A stretch of 36,390 nt of DNA from Actinomycetes bacterium (lineage in GTDB: Bacteria > Actinomycetota > Actinomycetes > Jiangellales > Jiangellaceae): the NCBI GenBank assembly GCA_021793295.1, contig JAJYTA010000025.1, positions 1 through 36,390 of the forward strand, read 5' to 3'. Below, piece after piece: positions 24,143 to 33,241 of this stretch. How positions within the stretch are numbered: position 1 is the first letter of the stretch; each line of letters opens with the position of its first letter. Both the position numbers and the translations under genes were made by a program. Under the pieces are notes generated by a model. The model was not told where the DNA came from and ran no database searches. It saw only the letters and a list, made by a program, of their open reading frames with translations.

Positions 24143-24182
24143 TCGTCCGTTCGGGGCGCGTTCCCCTGGTGTGATCGATCCT

Positions 24183-25205
24183 TCAGTCCGCGGCGTCGGC
24201 GTCCTTCGTGGCCAGTTTCGGGTCGATCGTGCTGACGATGCGTTCCAGGTCGTCGATGCTCGCGAACTCGATGGTGACCTTCCCCTTGCTGCGGCCCAGG
24301 TCGACCTTCACCCGGGTGTCGAGTCTGTCGGACAACGCCGAGGCGATGTCCGACAGACGGGGTGCCATGGGCTTGGGCCCGCGTTTGGTCTTCTCTTTCG
24401 GCTGATCGGCGTCGCCGAGCGCGACGATCTCCTCGACCGTCCGCACACTCAGACCTTCGGCGACGATCCGCTGGGCGAGTCGTTCCTGCGCGGCTCCATC
24501 CGACAGGCCGAGGAGCGCCCGGGCATGGCCGGCCGAAAGCACTCCAGCCCCGACACGACGCTGGACCAGCGGTGGCAGCTTCAGCAGGCGCAGAGTGTTC
24601 GTGATCTGCGGCCGGCTGCGCTTGATCCGCACTGCCAGCTCGTCGTGTGTGCAGCCGAAATCGTCGAGGAGCTGCTGGTAGGCCGCAGCTTCCTCGAGTG
24701 GATTGAGCTCACTTCGGTGCAGGTTCTCCAGCAGCGCGTCGCGGAGCATGTCGTCGTCGCGGGTGGTCCGCACGATCGCTGGGATGGTGGCGAGGCCGGC
24801 TTCCTTGCTAGCTCGCCACCGGCGCTCACCCATGACGAGCTCATAACGACTCTCGCCCATGTCGCGGACCACGATCGGCTGCAGCAAGCCGATCTCGCGG
24901 ATGGACGATACGAGCTCGGCCATGGCGTCCTCGTCGAAGACTCGACGGGGCTGCTTCGGGTTGGGGCTGATCGAGTCCACCGCGATCTCGGCGAAGGTCG
25001 CACCTTCGACTGGAACCAGGTCCTCGTCAACACCCGTCGTTTCACGTGAAACAGCGCCACCGACCGGCGTGACGCGGGAATGACTGCGCCGGGCCGAGAC
25101 GTAGCCGTCCGAGGGTGGCTGACCGTCCACGCCTGCGTGGTTCGGCGCCTCCGTGGGGATGAGCGCTCCCAGACCCCGTCCCAGACCTCGACGTTTCTCA
25201 GCCAT
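24183..25205 (-). CDS. parB: Chromosome-partitioning protein ParB
   Basis: A 340-residue protein from the ATG at 25205, with GGGGGAG upstream and an eight-base overlap with the parA end; the frame is open to 25289. The N-terminus [17 protein letters not shown] is the ParB motif that stimulates ParA ATPase. About 80-170 hold the CTP-binding N domain with [17 protein letters not shown] and [15 protein letters not shown] helix-turn-helix (about 180-235, [15 protein letters not shown]) reads parS, and a C-terminal dimerisation domain ends the protein. ParB loads at parS, spreads as a CTP-gated clamp and organises the origin. A parS site lies inside this gene at 25039-25052. Confidence 0.95.
   Translation of the reverse strand: MAEKRRGLGRGLGALIPTEAPNHAGVDGQPPSDGYVSARRSHSRVTPVGGAVSRETTGVDEDLVPVEGATFAEIAVDSISPNPKQPRRVFDEDAMAELVSSIREIGLLQPIVVRDMGESRYELVMGERRWRASKEAGLATIPAIVRTTRDDDMLRDALLENLHRSELNPLEEAAAYQQLLDDFGCTHDELAVRIKRSRPQITNTLRLLKLPPLVQRRVGAGVLSAGHARALLGLSDGAAQERLAQRIVAEGLSVRTVEEIVALGDADQPKEKTKRGPKPMAPRLSDIASALSDRLDTRVKVDLGRSKGKVTIEFASIDDLERIVSTIDPKLATKDADAAD
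25039..25052. promoter_or_regulatory. parS: parS site inside parB
   Basis: GTTTCACGTGAAAC is the perfect 14-bp palindrome known as the Streptomyces-type parS. It encodes VSRET in the variable N-terminal linker of ParB, where it does little to the protein. Confidence 0.9.
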
Positions 25206-26358
25206 GAATCGACTCCCCCTGGACCGTCTCCGAATTGGCGCCACGTTCCGCGATCTCGCGCGCGGCTTCCAAGTACGACAGGGCACCACTGGACGCCGCG
25301 TCGTAGGTCATCACCGTTTGGCCATAGCTCGGCGCTTCGCTGATCCGTACCGAGCGTGGAATCGTCGTCCGTAGAACCGTGTCGCCGAAGTGTTGGCGCA
25401 CTTCGTCGGCTACTTGGGCCGCGAGTCTGGTGCGTCCGTCGTACATGGTCAGCATGATGGTCGACACCGCCAAATCGCGGTTCAGGTGCGCCCGCACCAT
25501 GTCGATGTTCTTGAGCAGCTGGCTCAGCCCTTCCAGCGCGTAGTACTCGCACTGGATCGGAATGAGCACCTCGTCACCGCCGACCAGCGCGTTCACCGTG
25601 AGCAGGCCGAGCGACGGCGGGCAATCGATGAGCACGTAGTCGTACGCCACCCCGTCGGTGGCCAGATGCTGATCGAGCGCCCTACGCATCCGGGACTCTC
25701 GAGCGACGAGCGACACCAGCTCGATTTCGGCGCCGGCCAGATCGATGGTCGCCGGAACACACCACAGCCCGTCGAACTCTTCGACCTTCTGAATCACGTC
25801 GGAGATCGGCGTCTCGTCGACGATGACGTCGTAGATGCTCGGAATCTCCGCGTGGTGGTCGATACCCAGGGCCGTCGACGCGTTGCCTTGCGGATCGAGA
25901 TCGATCACCAGCACCCGAAGGCCACTCACCGCCAAGGCGGCGGCGAGATTGACCGTCGTGGTCGTCTTGCCGACACCGCCTTTCTGATTGGCCACGACCA
26001 TGACTCTGGTACCCGCAGGTTTGGGCATCGGCGCGGTTCGGCGCCCTACGGCCATCAATGCGACCGCGGCTTCACGTGCGATCGGGGTATCCAGGTCGGC
26101 CAACGGCCCGGACATGGTGAAGTCGCCTAGATCCGACGCGGTCCCGGCCACGGAGTTGCTCGTCCGCTGCGCCGCACCGTCACCCGTACTCACAGATTCC
26201 TCACGCTCCAGGTTCGGCGGCGTGTCCGCCGGCTCAGTGGTCTTCCGTACCAGTGGCCAGCCCAACCCGCTCCGGCCTTCCCCCGTTGCGTCCCCGTTCG
26301 CGACGTCTCCACCTGTCACCGGCCAGCCCAGGCCCGGTGCGACAGAGGCATCGCTCAT
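25198..26358 (-). CDS. parA: Chromosome-partitioning ATPase ParA
   Basis: A 386-residue protein, ATG with GGAGGAAG upstream. A long N-terminal extension of about 115 residues has two GLGWP motifs (near residues 9 and 32) and is otherwise polar. The ParA core follows: [21 protein letters not shown] (landmark KGGVGKTT), [11 protein letters not shown] and [12 protein letters not shown], the deviant Walker A, A' and Walker B motifs. ParA moves ParB-parS complexes by ATP-driven binding to DNA. The extension is longer than in Bacillus Soj and may tether a polar partner, which is an inference. It overlaps parB and follows rsmG by two bases. Confidence 0.93.
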   Translation of the reverse strand: MSDASVAPGLGWPVTGGDVANGDATGEGRSGLGWPLVRKTTEPADTPPNLEREESVSTGDGAAQRTSNSVAGTASDLGDFTMSGPLADLDTPIAREAAVALMAVGRRTAPMPKPAGTRVMVVANQKGGVGKTTTTVNLAAALAVSGLRVLVIDLDPQGNASTALGIDHHAEIPSIYDVIVDETPISDVIQKVEEFDGLWCVPATIDLAGAEIELVSLVARESRMRRALDQHLATDGVAYDYVLIDCPPSLGLLTVNALVGGDEVLIPIQCEYYALEGLSQLLKNIDMVRAHLNRDLAVSTIMLTMYDGRTRLAAQVADEVRQHFGDTVLRTTIPRSVRISEAPSYGQTVMTYDAASSGALSYLEAAREIAERGANSETVQGESIHG

Positions 26359-26360
26359 GT

Positions 26361-27101
26361 TTACTTCCTCCGTTGTCGTCGTTTCGCTTCGTGCCGCCGC
26401 CGACCACGTTCCACGACCGCCACACGCGCCGGCGGATCGACGAATTCATGACCGACGTCTTCCACTGTCCACGACACGGCACCCATTCTCGCCAATGACG
26501 CGGCCGATTCCGCCAACTCTTCCGAGACCGTCCGACCCTTGAGAGCCAGGAGCCGTCCGCCGGGCCGCAACAGTCGCAGCGTCCACGTCGCCAGCCGGGT
26601 CAACGGTGCCACGGCTCGGGCCGTCACGACGTCGAAACGATCGGTGACGTCCAGGTCCTCCGCTCGCGCCCGACGGATCGTCACGCGGTCGAGCTCCAGC
26701 GCGTCGACGACCTCCGCCAAGAACTCCGTGCGTCGAAGCATCGGTTCGATCAGCACGACCTCGAGGTCCGGACGGGCTATCGCGAGCGGTACGCCGGGCA
26801 GACCGGCACCGGAACCCACGTCTGCGACGAGTGCGCCCTGGGGAATGAGCTCGGCGAGCACCGCCGAGTTGAGGACATGGCGATCCCACAGCCGCGGCGC
26901 TTCCCGTGGCCCCATGAGCCCACGCTCGAGACCGGGCCCGGCCAGGAAGTCGACGTAAGCGGCGGCTCGGTCCACACGTGCCCCGAACAACGTCCGAGCC
27001 GCGTCGGGCACAACCTGCGCGCCGTCGTTGGTCTCACTCGTCGCCGCGTCGGGGCCATGGGCAGGTGCCGACGTGTCGACCTCCGGGTCTCCGCTCGACA
27101 C
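26361..27101 (-). CDS. rsmG: 16S rRNA (guanine-527-N7)-methyltransferase RsmG
   Basis: A 246-residue protein from the GTG at 27101, with GGGAGG six bases upstream. An ATG at 27125 gives eight more residues but has no ribosome binding site and abuts the parS site. The N-terminal 30 residues are polar. The methyltransferase core has RLWDRHVLNSAVL, VADVGSGAGLPGVPLA (SAM site), DRFDVVTARAVAPL and LLALKGR, the RsmG signature set. It methylates G527 in the 530 loop of 16S rRNA, and loss gives low-level streptomycin resistance. The C-terminus is strongly basic (RRRHEAKRRQRRK), as is common in actinobacteria. It is the classic neighbour of parAB. Confidence 0.93.
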   Translation of the reverse strand: MSSGDPEVDTSAPAHGPDAATSETNDGAQVVPDAARTLFGARVDRAAAYVDFLAGPGLERGLMGPREAPRLWDRHVLNSAVLAELIPQGALVADVGSGAGLPGVPLAIARPDLEVVLIEPMLRRTEFLAEVVDALELDRVTIRRARAEDLDVTDRFDVVTARAVAPLTRLATWTLRLLRPGGRLLALKGRTVSEELAESAASLARMGAVSWTVEDVGHEFVDPPARVAVVERGRRRHEAKRRQRRK

Positions 27102-27125
27102 CGTCCACCTCCCGCGTTCGCCCAT

Positions 27126-27139
27126 GTTTCACGTGAAAC
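27126..27139. promoter_or_regulatory. parS: parS site upstream of rsmG
   Basis: GTTTCACGTGAAAC, a perfect parS palindrome, lies in the 80-bp gap between jag and rsmG. ParB bound here could also affect rsmG-parA-parB transcription. Confidence 0.9.
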
Positions 27140-27181
27140 CCGCCGAGCCGTACCGCCTGACGAGAACCCGTCCCGGCCGGC

Positions 27182-27706
27182 TCACACCGGCTTGACGACC
27201 ACGTACCTGCGGGGCTCTTCGCCTTCCGACTCGCTCACCAGTCCGGCTTCGGCGACGGCGTCGTGAACGACCTTCCGTTCGAACGGCGTCATCGCACCGA
27301 GCGACTCCGGCTCGCCCGAGACTCGCACCGCCTCGATGACCCGCTTGGCGAGATCGACCAGCTCGGCTCTCCGCCGCGCCCGGTAGCCCCCGACGTCCAG
27401 CATCAGTCGACTCCGCTCGCCGGTCTCACGGACGACGGCCAGTCGGGTCAGATCCTGAAGTGCGTCGAGCACTTTGCCGTCCCTGCCGACCAGGACATCG
27501 AGATCGTCGCCGATGATCGAGACAACCGCCCGGTCCCCCTCGACATCCATGTCGATGTCCCCGTCGAGGTCGGCGATGTCGAGCAAGCCCTCCAGGTAGT
27601 CCGCCGCCACATCGCCTTCGCGCTCCAGGCGCTCAGCCGTACTCGAGGCGCGCTCGCCAGCGTCGGCCTGTTCGAGCTCCACGCCGGTATCAGCGTCGCT
27701 CACCAT
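27182..27706 (-). CDS. jag: RNA-binding protein Jag/KhpB
   Basis: A 174-residue protein. AAGGAG lies three bases before the ATG at 27706 and six before the GTG at 27703, so either may start. The first 35 residues are acidic. A KH-type domain follows (about 55-110, with GRDGKVLDALQDLTRL), then an R3H domain (about 112-174, LVDLAKRVIEAV, MTPFERKVVHDAV). Jag/KhpB binds RNA with KhpA and affects cell division and envelope growth in Gram-positives. The longer Jag-N domain of firmicutes is absent, as usual for actinobacteria. The gene lies downstream of yidC, its standard neighbour. Confidence 0.9.
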   Translation of the reverse strand: MVSDADTGVELEQADAGERASSTAERLEREGDVAADYLEGLLDIADLDGDIDMDVEGDRAVVSIIGDDLDVLVGRDGKVLDALQDLTRLAVVRETGERSRLMLDVGGYRARRRAELVDLAKRVIEAVRVSGEPESLGAMTPFERKVVHDAVAEAGLVSESEGEEPRRYVVVKPV

Positions 27707-27817
27707 TGACTCCTTCAGATCGATTCCCTGGCCACTCTCGCGGCCGTCCCAAGCCCGCGAAGCCGCTCGGCCCCCCGCTCACCGCGACGTCGCGCGCCCC
27801 AGCGCGCGGCGATCGGA

Positions 27818-28744
27818 TCAGCGCTTCTTCCGTTGCGATCGAGTGGTCCTTTTCGGCTGCTTGCGCACTACTTCGGTCTTACCACTCGGCGGCTCCGTCT
27901 CGGTGCTCGCCGTCGGCACTTCGATGCCCTTACGACGCGCCTTCGCCTCGAGCCGACGCTGATGCGCCCGCTCCGCCTCGGTGCCGGGCGCCGGCATCCG
28001 GCGGATCACGTACAGCTGCTGGCACATGGTCCAGATGTTCGACGTGAGCCAGTAGAGCACCGTGCCCAGTGGGAAGTACACGCCGGAGAAGGCGAACACC
28101 AGCGGCAGCACGTACAGCAGCACCTTCTGCTGCTGGGCGAAGGGTCCCTCGAGGGACTCCTTCGGCATGTTCTTCCGCATGATCTGGCGCTGCGTGATGA
28201 ACTGGCTCGCCACCATCAGCACGACCATGACCGCCGCGATGATCCGCGTGTTGATGACATCGGTCGTCAAGAACGAATCCGCCAGCCGCGCGCCGAAGAT
28301 CTCCGCAGATCCGGCCGACTCGAACAAGTCCGGGTACTGGGTGAACGCGCCGCGTGGCTTGTCGCGCGCGATGCCGTCCAGAACACGGAACAGGGCGAAC
28401 AGGAACGGCGCCTGCAGCAGGATCGGCAGACAGGAGGAGAACGGGTTGGTGCCCGTGTCCTTGTAGAGCTTCATCATCTCCTGCTGGAGACGCTCACGGT
28501 CGCCCTTGTACCTCTTCTGCAGCTCACGCAGCTGCGGCTGCAGAATCTGCATCTTGCGCTGCGACCGGATCTGCCGCACGAACAGCGGGATCAGCAGCGT
28601 GCGGATGACGATGACCAATCCGATGATGGACAGCGTCCAGTTCACACCGTCGTGGTCGATACCGAGAGCCGTGTCGAACACCCAGTGCCAGCCCATCATG
28701 ATCCAGCTGACCAGGTACAGCAGTGGTGTGAGGACGGTATCCAC
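27818..28744 (-). CDS. yidC: Membrane protein insertase YidC
   Basis: A 308-residue protein from the GTG at 28744, eight bases after the yidD stop, with AGAGGAG about 12 bases upstream. An upstream frame to 28981 overlaps yidD and is spurious. The first hydrophobic segment (VDTVLTPLLYLVSWIMMG) is followed by helices in the YidC/Oxa1 order, the coiled loop with KMQILQPQLRELQKRYKGD, and the segment NPFSSCLPILLQAPFLF. The C-terminus is highly basic (TTRSQRKKR), which helps bind ribosomes. It inserts or folds membrane proteins with or without Sec. Sited in rpmH-rnpA-yidD-yidC-jag, the standard operon. Confidence 0.94.
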   Translation of the reverse strand: MDTVLTPLLYLVSWIMMGWHWVFDTALGIDHDGVNWTLSIIGLVIVIRTLLIPLFVRQIRSQRKMQILQPQLRELQKRYKGDRERLQQEMMKLYKDTGTNPFSSCLPILLQAPFLFALFRVLDGIARDKPRGAFTQYPDLFESAGSAEIFGARLADSFLTTDVINTRIIAAVMVVLMVASQFITQRQIMRKNMPKESLEGPFAQQQKVLLYVLPLVFAFSGVYFPLGTVLYWLTSNIWTMCQQLYVIRRMPAPGTEAERAHQRRLEAKARRKGIEVPTASTETEPPSGKTEVVRKQPKRTTRSQRKKR

Positions 28745-28751
28745 GGGTTTA

Positions 28752-29102
28752 TCAGACTCCTCTGAAAACGGGCGGCCCACCGACGGGCACGGCGGTTCCC
28801 GATGTGTCGTCAGTACCGCTCGGAGCGGCGGCCTCAGGCAGGTCGTCGCCCTCGGTGCCGTCGGCACGTCCCCACCATCGATAGGTCTCGTACGTGGGAA
28901 CGAAGTCCACCCCGCCCGCGCACCAAGGGTGGCACCGGCCGAGTCGGCGCAGCGCCAGCCATGCACCACGCACGGCGCCATGGCGCTCCACGGACTCCAG
29001 CGCGTACGCCGAGCACGACGGGTAGTAGCGGCACGTCTGCCCGTACATCGGGCTGAAGATCAAGCGATAGGCCTTGAGGGCGGCCACCAAGAGGTACTTC
29101 AT
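28752..29102 (-). CDS. yidD: Membrane protein insertion efficiency factor YidD
   Basis: A 116-residue protein. The YidD signature RLIFSPMYGQTCRYYPSCSAYA near the start (landmarks SPMYGQTCRYYPSCS), HGAVRGAWLALRRLGRCHPW and GGVDFVP are all present, with the three cysteines of the family. It is an amphipathic peripheral protein that assists YidC-mediated insertion. The ATG overlaps the rnpA stop by four bases. The 35-residue C-terminal tail is low-complexity and not conserved in the family. Confidence 0.94.
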   Translation of the reverse strand: MKYLLVAALKAYRLIFSPMYGQTCRYYPSCSAYALESVERHGAVRGAWLALRRLGRCHPWCAGGVDFVPTYETYRWWGRADGTEGDDLPEAAAPSGTDDTSGTAVPVGGPPVFRGV

Positions 29103-29458
29103 CGGCGCGCTCCGCGCCTCAGCGCGCGATCGAGCGCGGCATCGAGCTCAGCGTCCAGCTCGCGACTGCTCGCGTCAGCGGCACGCGGCAACGCCCGGAC
29201 CACGACGCGCGAGCCGGGCTGCAATTGGTCGAGACGGGCAGCCATCAGATGCCGAAGTCGCCGACGCACGGCGTTACGGGTCACTGCGCCGCCCACGGAG
29301 CGGCCGACGGTGAAGCCCACCGCGGCCGGACGATGCGTGTCCGGGGACTCTGGTGGCAGATAATGCACGACGATCAGCGGACGTCCGACCCGCACGCCAT
29401 GGCGTGTGCTGAGTCGGAAGTCGGCCGACCGTCGCATCCGGTGTTGAGCCTTGAGCAC
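29099..29458 (-). CDS. rnpA: Ribonuclease P protein component
   Basis: A 119-residue basic protein from the GTG at 29458; the frame continues upstream through rpmH and beyond, which is spurious. LKAQHRMRRSADFRL is the usual actinobacterial start, and TRNAVRRRLRHLM holds the RNR motif that contacts the catalytic RNA. With RNase P RNA (not in this window) it matures tRNA 5' ends. The start has only a weak ribosome binding site and lies 37 bases after rpmH, so translation may be coupled. Confidence 0.92.
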   Translation of the reverse strand: MLKAQHRMRRSADFRLSTRHGVRVGRPLIVVHYLPPESPDTHRPAAVGFTVGRSVGGAVTRNAVRRRLRHLMAARLDQLQPGSRVVVRALPRAADASSRELDAELDAALDRALRRGARR

Positions 29459-29495
29459 CTCGGATCGTCGCGTGCGAGCACGCTGACCGACCGGA

Positions 29496-29633
29496 TCAGG
29501 CCGACAGCTTGGCACGGCCCTTGCGGCGACGGGAGGTGACGATCGCACGGCCGGCACGGGTGCGCATGCGCAGCCGAAAGCCGTGATTCCTCGCGCGACG
29601 GCGGTTGTTCGGCTGGAAGGTGCGCTTCACCAC
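29496..29633 (-). CDS. rpmH: 50S ribosomal protein L34
   Basis: A 45-residue protein, too short for the usual length cut-off. From the GTG at 29633 the translation starts (M)[18 protein letters not shown] and ends GRAKLSA, an unmistakable L34. AGGAG lies seven bases upstream. L34 is a small basic protein of the large ribosomal subunit. It is the first gene of the operon to rnpA, yidD, yidC and jag. A second GTG one codon downstream (29630) is possible but would drop the usual second residue. Confidence 0.96.
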   Translation of the reverse strand: MVKRTFQPNNRRRARNHGFRLRMRTRAGRAIVTSRRRKGRAKLSA

Positions 29634-29753
29634 GTCCGGGCTCCTGTGTCAGTGTTCGAGATCTAACAGTACGAATGTCGTCCGGGGCGTGCTTGGCGAC
29701 AGGTGCCGTTCGAGACCTGGGCATGTCGACATCCGCCCTCGTCGGACCGATTC

Positions 29754-29783
29754 ACGGTACGCGCTCGCGCAGGCTCAGGTCAA
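29754..29783 (-). promoter_or_regulatory. Candidate rpmH promoter
   Basis: On the minus strand TTGACC (29783-29778) and TACCGT (29759-29754) are 18 bases apart, close to the housekeeping sigma consensus. Transcription would start near 29747, about 114 bases before the rpmH start. Confidence 0.5.
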
Positions 29784-29897
29784 ACTCGGACGTCCCGGAC
29801 CGGGTCCATACCGGGCCAACCACTCATCTTTACACTGTCGAGGCAGCAGTTGCCGGAACGACACGCCGTCGGTGATCGCCGAACCTGTGGACATCAG

Positions 29898-29926
29898 TTG
29901 AAGCGCGATCCGCATGTTGTTAGCGT
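29898..29926 (+). promoter_or_regulatory. Candidate dnaA promoter
   Basis: TTGAAG (29898-29903) and TAGCGT (29921-29926) are 17 bases apart. A DnaA-box-like TGTGGACAT (29886-29894) ends three bases upstream, which would let DnaA repress its own gene. Confidence 0.5.
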
Positions 29927-30043
29927 CACCACCCTCAGGAACGCGTGCGGAACGGCACAACTGCTCGGGTTCCCACCGTGTTCGTGCAGGTCATGACTAT
30001 ACGACGGGAACTTCACCTGACCTGTCCGCGTCTCTCCACATGT

Positions 30044-30064
30044 TGTGGATGATGGTGTGGACGA
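30044..30064 (-). promoter_or_regulatory. Two DnaA-box-like sites in the dnaA leader
   Basis: TGTGGATGA (30044-30052) and TGTGGACGA (30056-30064) are reverse-strand versions of TCATCCACA and TCGTCCACA, each one base from a DnaA box and 12 bp apart, so on nearly the same face. They lie 48 bp before the GTG start and fit autoregulation. Confidence 0.5.
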
Positions 30065-30111
30065 CAGATGACGGGGGTGGCGTCGCAAAAGGCGCCAGTT
30101 GGGAGAAGACC

Positions 30112-31605
30112 GTGGCAGACGAGGCGGCCGAAGACTTCAGTTCGGCGTGGGCGAAAACGCTTGCAAACCTGGAGTCGCTCGACATCGGGCCGCAGCAGCG
30201 TGCGTTCCTGTCCCAGGCGCGTCCGATCACGCTGGTAGAAGGCACCGCAGTCGTCGCCGTCCCCAGTGACTTCGCACGCGCCCAGATCGAACAGCGGCTG
30301 CGCACGCACATCGTCGATGCACTGACCGGGGTACTCGGCCGGCCGGTCGGCCTCGCCGTCACCGTCACCCCGCCGCCGTCCGACGACGTCGGCAGCGGCA
30401 CGGCAGCCGAGGCCGACGCAGAGGCCAGTCCGGCCCCACCGCCGCCGGCCAGCGACGGGAACTCCACCGCCGACACGGAGGAGATCCCGAAGGTCACCGC
30501 ACCAGCTGCGCCGGCGTTCGTCACCAGTCGCACCACGCTCGACACGCCGCGCCGCCCGGACAGCGAGCCTCCGCACCTGAACTCCCGCTACACCTTCGAC
30601 ACATTCGTCATCGGAGCCAGCAACCGTTTCGCTCACGCCGCCACCGTCGCCGTGGCCGAGGCGCCCGGCAAGGCCTACAACCCGCTGCATGTCTACGGCG
30701 AGTCCGGCCTGGGCAAGACGCACCTACTGCACGCCATCGGGCACTACGCCAGCACCATGTATCCCGGCACCCGAGTGCGTTACGTCAGTTCCGAAGAGTT
30801 CACCAACGACTTCATCAACTCCATCCGCGACGACAAGGCGTCGGCTTTCCAACGGCGTTATCGCGAGATCGACGTCCTGCTCATCGACGACATCCAGTTC
30901 CTCGAGGGCAAGATCCAGACGCAGGAAGAGTTCTTCCACACGTTCAACACGCTGCACAACGCCAGCAAGCAGATCGTCATCACCTCCGATCGCCCACCCA
31001 AGCAGCTCTCGGCGCTGGAGGATCGGCTGCGGAACCGATTCGAGTGGGGCCTCACCTGCGACGTGCAGCCGCCGGACCTCGAGACCCGCATCGCGATCCT
31101 GTCCAAGAAGGCGTCGCAGGACCATTTGAACGTCACACCCGACGTTCTGGAGTACATCGCCAGCCGCATCGCGACCAACATCCGCGAGCTCGAGGGCGCG
31201 TTGATCCGGGTCACCGCGTTCGCCAGCCTGAACCGGCAGCCCGTCGATCTCTCGCTCGCCGAGATCGTCCTGCGCGATCTCGTGCCCACCGACACCGGTC
31301 CGGAGATCACGGCGGCCACGATCATGGCGCAGACCTCGGCGTACTTCGGGCTCACCATCGAGGACCTCCAAGGCACGAGTCGCAGCCGGGTCCTGGTCAC
31401 CGCCCGGCAGATCGCGATGTACCTGTGCCGCGAGCTCACCGAGCTCTCCCTGCCGAAGATCGGCCAGCATTTCGGCGGGCGCGACCACACCACCGTGATG
31501 CACGCCGAGCGCAAGATCCGCACGCTGATGGCCGAGCGCCGCAGCGTCTTCAATCAGGTCACCGAGCTGACCAACCGGATCAAGCAACAGGCACGGCAAT
31601 CATGA
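30112..31605 (+). CDS. dnaA: Chromosomal replication initiator DnaA
   Basis: A 497-residue protein from the GTG at 30112 with GGGAGA upstream; the frame is open to 29914 but those residues do not fit the family. Domain I (about 5-90, [13 protein letters not shown]), a variable Pro/Ala-rich linker (about 90-150), the AAA+ domain III with [26 protein letters not shown] and a sensor region, and domain IV with the signature [15 protein letters not shown] are present. DnaA binds the boxes between dnaA and dnaN and opens the duplex. It is the first gene of the origin cluster on the plus strand. Confidence 0.97.
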   Translation: MADEAAEDFSSAWAKTLANLESLDIGPQQRAFLSQARPITLVEGTAVVAVPSDFARAQIEQRLRTHIVDALTGVLGRPVGLAVTVTPPPSDDVGSGTAAEADAEASPAPPPPASDGNSTADTEEIPKVTAPAAPAFVTSRTTLDTPRRPDSEPPHLNSRYTFDTFVIGASNRFAHAATVAVAEAPGKAYNPLHVYGESGLGKTHLLHAIGHYASTMYPGTRVRYVSSEEFTNDFINSIRDDKASAFQRRYREIDVLLIDDIQFLEGKIQTQEEFFHTFNTLHNASKQIVITSDRPPKQLSALEDRLRNRFEWGLTCDVQPPDLETRIAILSKKASQDHLNVTPDVLEYIASRIATNIRELEGALIRVTAFASLNRQPVDLSLAEIVLRDLVPTDTGPEITAATIMAQTSAYFGLTIEDLQGTSRSRVLVTARQIAMYLCRELTELSLPKIGQHFGGRDHTTVMHAERKIRTLMAERRSVFNQVTELTNRIKQQARQS

Positions 31606-32045
31606 ACGCCGCGACCCACACACCCGCTCTGCGTCGCGCTGAGCGAACGCTGCGCGCGGTGATCCACTTCTCACAGGGTGTGGACAAGACTGTGGAAACC
31701 CCACGCCTCGTGGTGGACGGGTCGGGGAAAGTTGTCATTCGGCGGTGGACGACGTTGAATCCTCCACCAGCGCGTCACACGCCACCCACAACCGTCGTGG
31801 ATGACCATCCGCTGCATGACCTGCGCCGACGATGCTCATCCACATCTTCCACCGACCCTATGGATGAGACGAACCTCCACATCTCAATCCGAAGCACCGC
31901 ACAACTGGGGACGGCCCGATCTGTGGATTGCGTCTCGCGCTCGACCGACTGACCAACCAACGTCCACAGCTGTCAGTCAGCCGTGGAAGGATGAAGATGA
32001 ACCACAACGACCCGGGCGCGTGCCCGAGGGGAGGGCGGTGGACCG
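31606..32045. other. oriC: Chromosomal origin of replication, oriC
   Basis: The 440-bp dnaA-dnaN gap carries a cluster of DnaA-box-like 9-mers in both directions: TGTGGACAA at 31679-31687 (exact reverse of TTGTCCACA), TGTGGAAAC at 31691-31699, TCATCCACA at 31836-31844, TGTGGATTG at 31922-31930 and ACGTCCACA at 31960-31968. Several looser GGTGGACGA-type sites are also present. Location and box type match actinobacterial origins, though the region is shorter than in Streptomyces. A clear AT-rich unwinding element is not obvious by eye. Confidence 0.85.
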
Positions 32046-33179
32046 GTGAAGTTCCGGCTCGATCGTGATGTTTTGGCCGACGCGGTGGCCTGGACGGCTC
32101 GCACGTTGCCGAATCGGCCTACCGTGCCGGTGCTCGCAGGCCTGCGAATCGACGCATCCGATGCTCAGGTGTCCTTCTCGTCCTTCGATTACGAAGTCTC
32201 CGGCCGGGTGGCCGTCGACGCCGATGTCGCCGATGCGGGTACCGCGCTGGTCTCCGGCCGGCTCCTCGCCGACATCGCCCGCTCGTTGCCCAACAAGCCG
32301 GTCGATCTCACCTCCGACGGCTCCAAGGTCACCATCACCTGCGGCAGCGCGCGGTTCACCTTGCTGACGCTGCCCGTCGAGGAATATCCCGACCTTCCTG
32401 AGCTGCCGGATGCCTCGGGCACCATCGACGGTCCGACGTTCGCCGAGGCGGTCGGTCAGGTCGCCGTCGCCGCCGGTCGTGACGACATGCTCCCGACGCT
32501 CACCGGTATCCGGATCGAGCTCGAAGGTGAGAAGGTCACGCTCGCCGCCACCGACCGCTATCGCATGGCTGTTCGTGAACTCACCTGGCAGCCAGCGCGT
32601 CCCGACCTGTCCGCCATCGCTCTGGTCCCGGCCAGGACACTGGTCGACGCGGCCAAAACGCTCTCGTCAGCAGGCGAGGTGACGGTGGCGCTCGGTGGTG
32701 AGTCCAACGACACCCTCATCGGCATCGCCGCCGGCGGCCGCCACACCACCAGTCGCCTCATCGACGGCGAATGGGTGCCGAACTACCGGCGTATCTTCCC
32801 CACCGAGACGGCCACGGTCGCCCGGGTGGAGATCTCGGCGCTGGTCGAGTCGGTCAAGCGTGTCGCCCTCGTCGCCGAGCGCAACACTCCGGTCCGGCTG
32901 TCGTTCGACGACGGCCAGGTGGTTCTCGAGGCCGGCAGTGGTGAAGACGCCCAGGCATCCGAAGCCTTGCAGGCCGACGTGCAGGGCCCGGCCATCGCGA
33001 CGGGGTTCAACCCCACGTACCTCCTCGATGGCCTGCAGGCACTCGGCACCACCTTCGCGCACCTGTCGTTCACCGAGACGCCGATGAAGCCGGTGGTCAT
33101 CCAGGGTGTCGACAGCGCCGAGTCGGAACCGGACGGCGGGTACCGCTACCTCGCCATGCCCATCCGCCTGTCGGGGTGA
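32046..33179 (+). CDS. dnaN: DNA polymerase III beta sliding clamp
   Basis: A 377-residue protein from a GTG with GGGGAGGG upstream. It begins KFRLDRDVLADAVAWTARTLP and contains FTLLTLPVEEYPDLPELP, LTGIRIELEGEKVTLAATDRYRMA (landmarks VTLAATDRYRMA), DGEWVPNYRRIFP and the end YRYLAMPIRLSG, the typical three-domain clamp. Dimers encircle DNA and hold the polymerase and repair enzymes. It follows oriC as in nearly all bacteria. The stop lies 62 bases before gnd. Confidence 0.96.
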   Translation: MKFRLDRDVLADAVAWTARTLPNRPTVPVLAGLRIDASDAQVSFSSFDYEVSGRVAVDADVADAGTALVSGRLLADIARSLPNKPVDLTSDGSKVTITCGSARFTLLTLPVEEYPDLPELPDASGTIDGPTFAEAVGQVAVAAGRDDMLPTLTGIRIELEGEKVTLAATDRYRMAVRELTWQPARPDLSAIALVPARTLVDAAKTLSSAGEVTVALGGESNDTLIGIAAGGRHTTSRLIDGEWVPNYRRIFPTETATVARVEISALVESVKRVALVAERNTPVRLSFDDGQVVLEAGSGEDAQASEALQADVQGPAIATGFNPTYLLDGLQALGTTFAHLSFTETPMKPVVIQGVDSAESEPDGGYRYLAMPIRLSG

Positions 33180-33241
33180 GCAGCAGCGACACGAACAGTG
33201 TCGTGAGGGTCACGAGCAACGCCGGGATCAGGAGGATGTCG

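Larger units (their letters stand above)
29634..30111. other. Divergent rpmH-dnaA control region
   Basis: This 478-bp gap holds a candidate promoter in each direction and DnaA-box-like 9-mers at 29886-29894 (TGTGGACAT), 30044-30052 (TGTGGATGA) and 30056-30064 (TGTGGACGA). The dnaA mRNA would have a leader of about 180 bases. No further gene is supported. Confidence 0.7.

Noticed and set aside
24143-24182. Rho-independent terminator between the ddl-like gene and parB
   Set aside because: Only a 4-bp GGGG/CCCC stem and no T-run were found in this convergent gap.
28745-28981. Extended N-terminus of YidC
   Set aside because: It overlaps nearly all of yidD in another frame; the GTG at 28744 starts directly before the first membrane helix.
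29914-30111. Extended N-terminus of DnaA from 29914
   Set aside because: The extra residues cover the promoter and DnaA boxes, and the GTG at 30112 gives the usual actinobacterial start.
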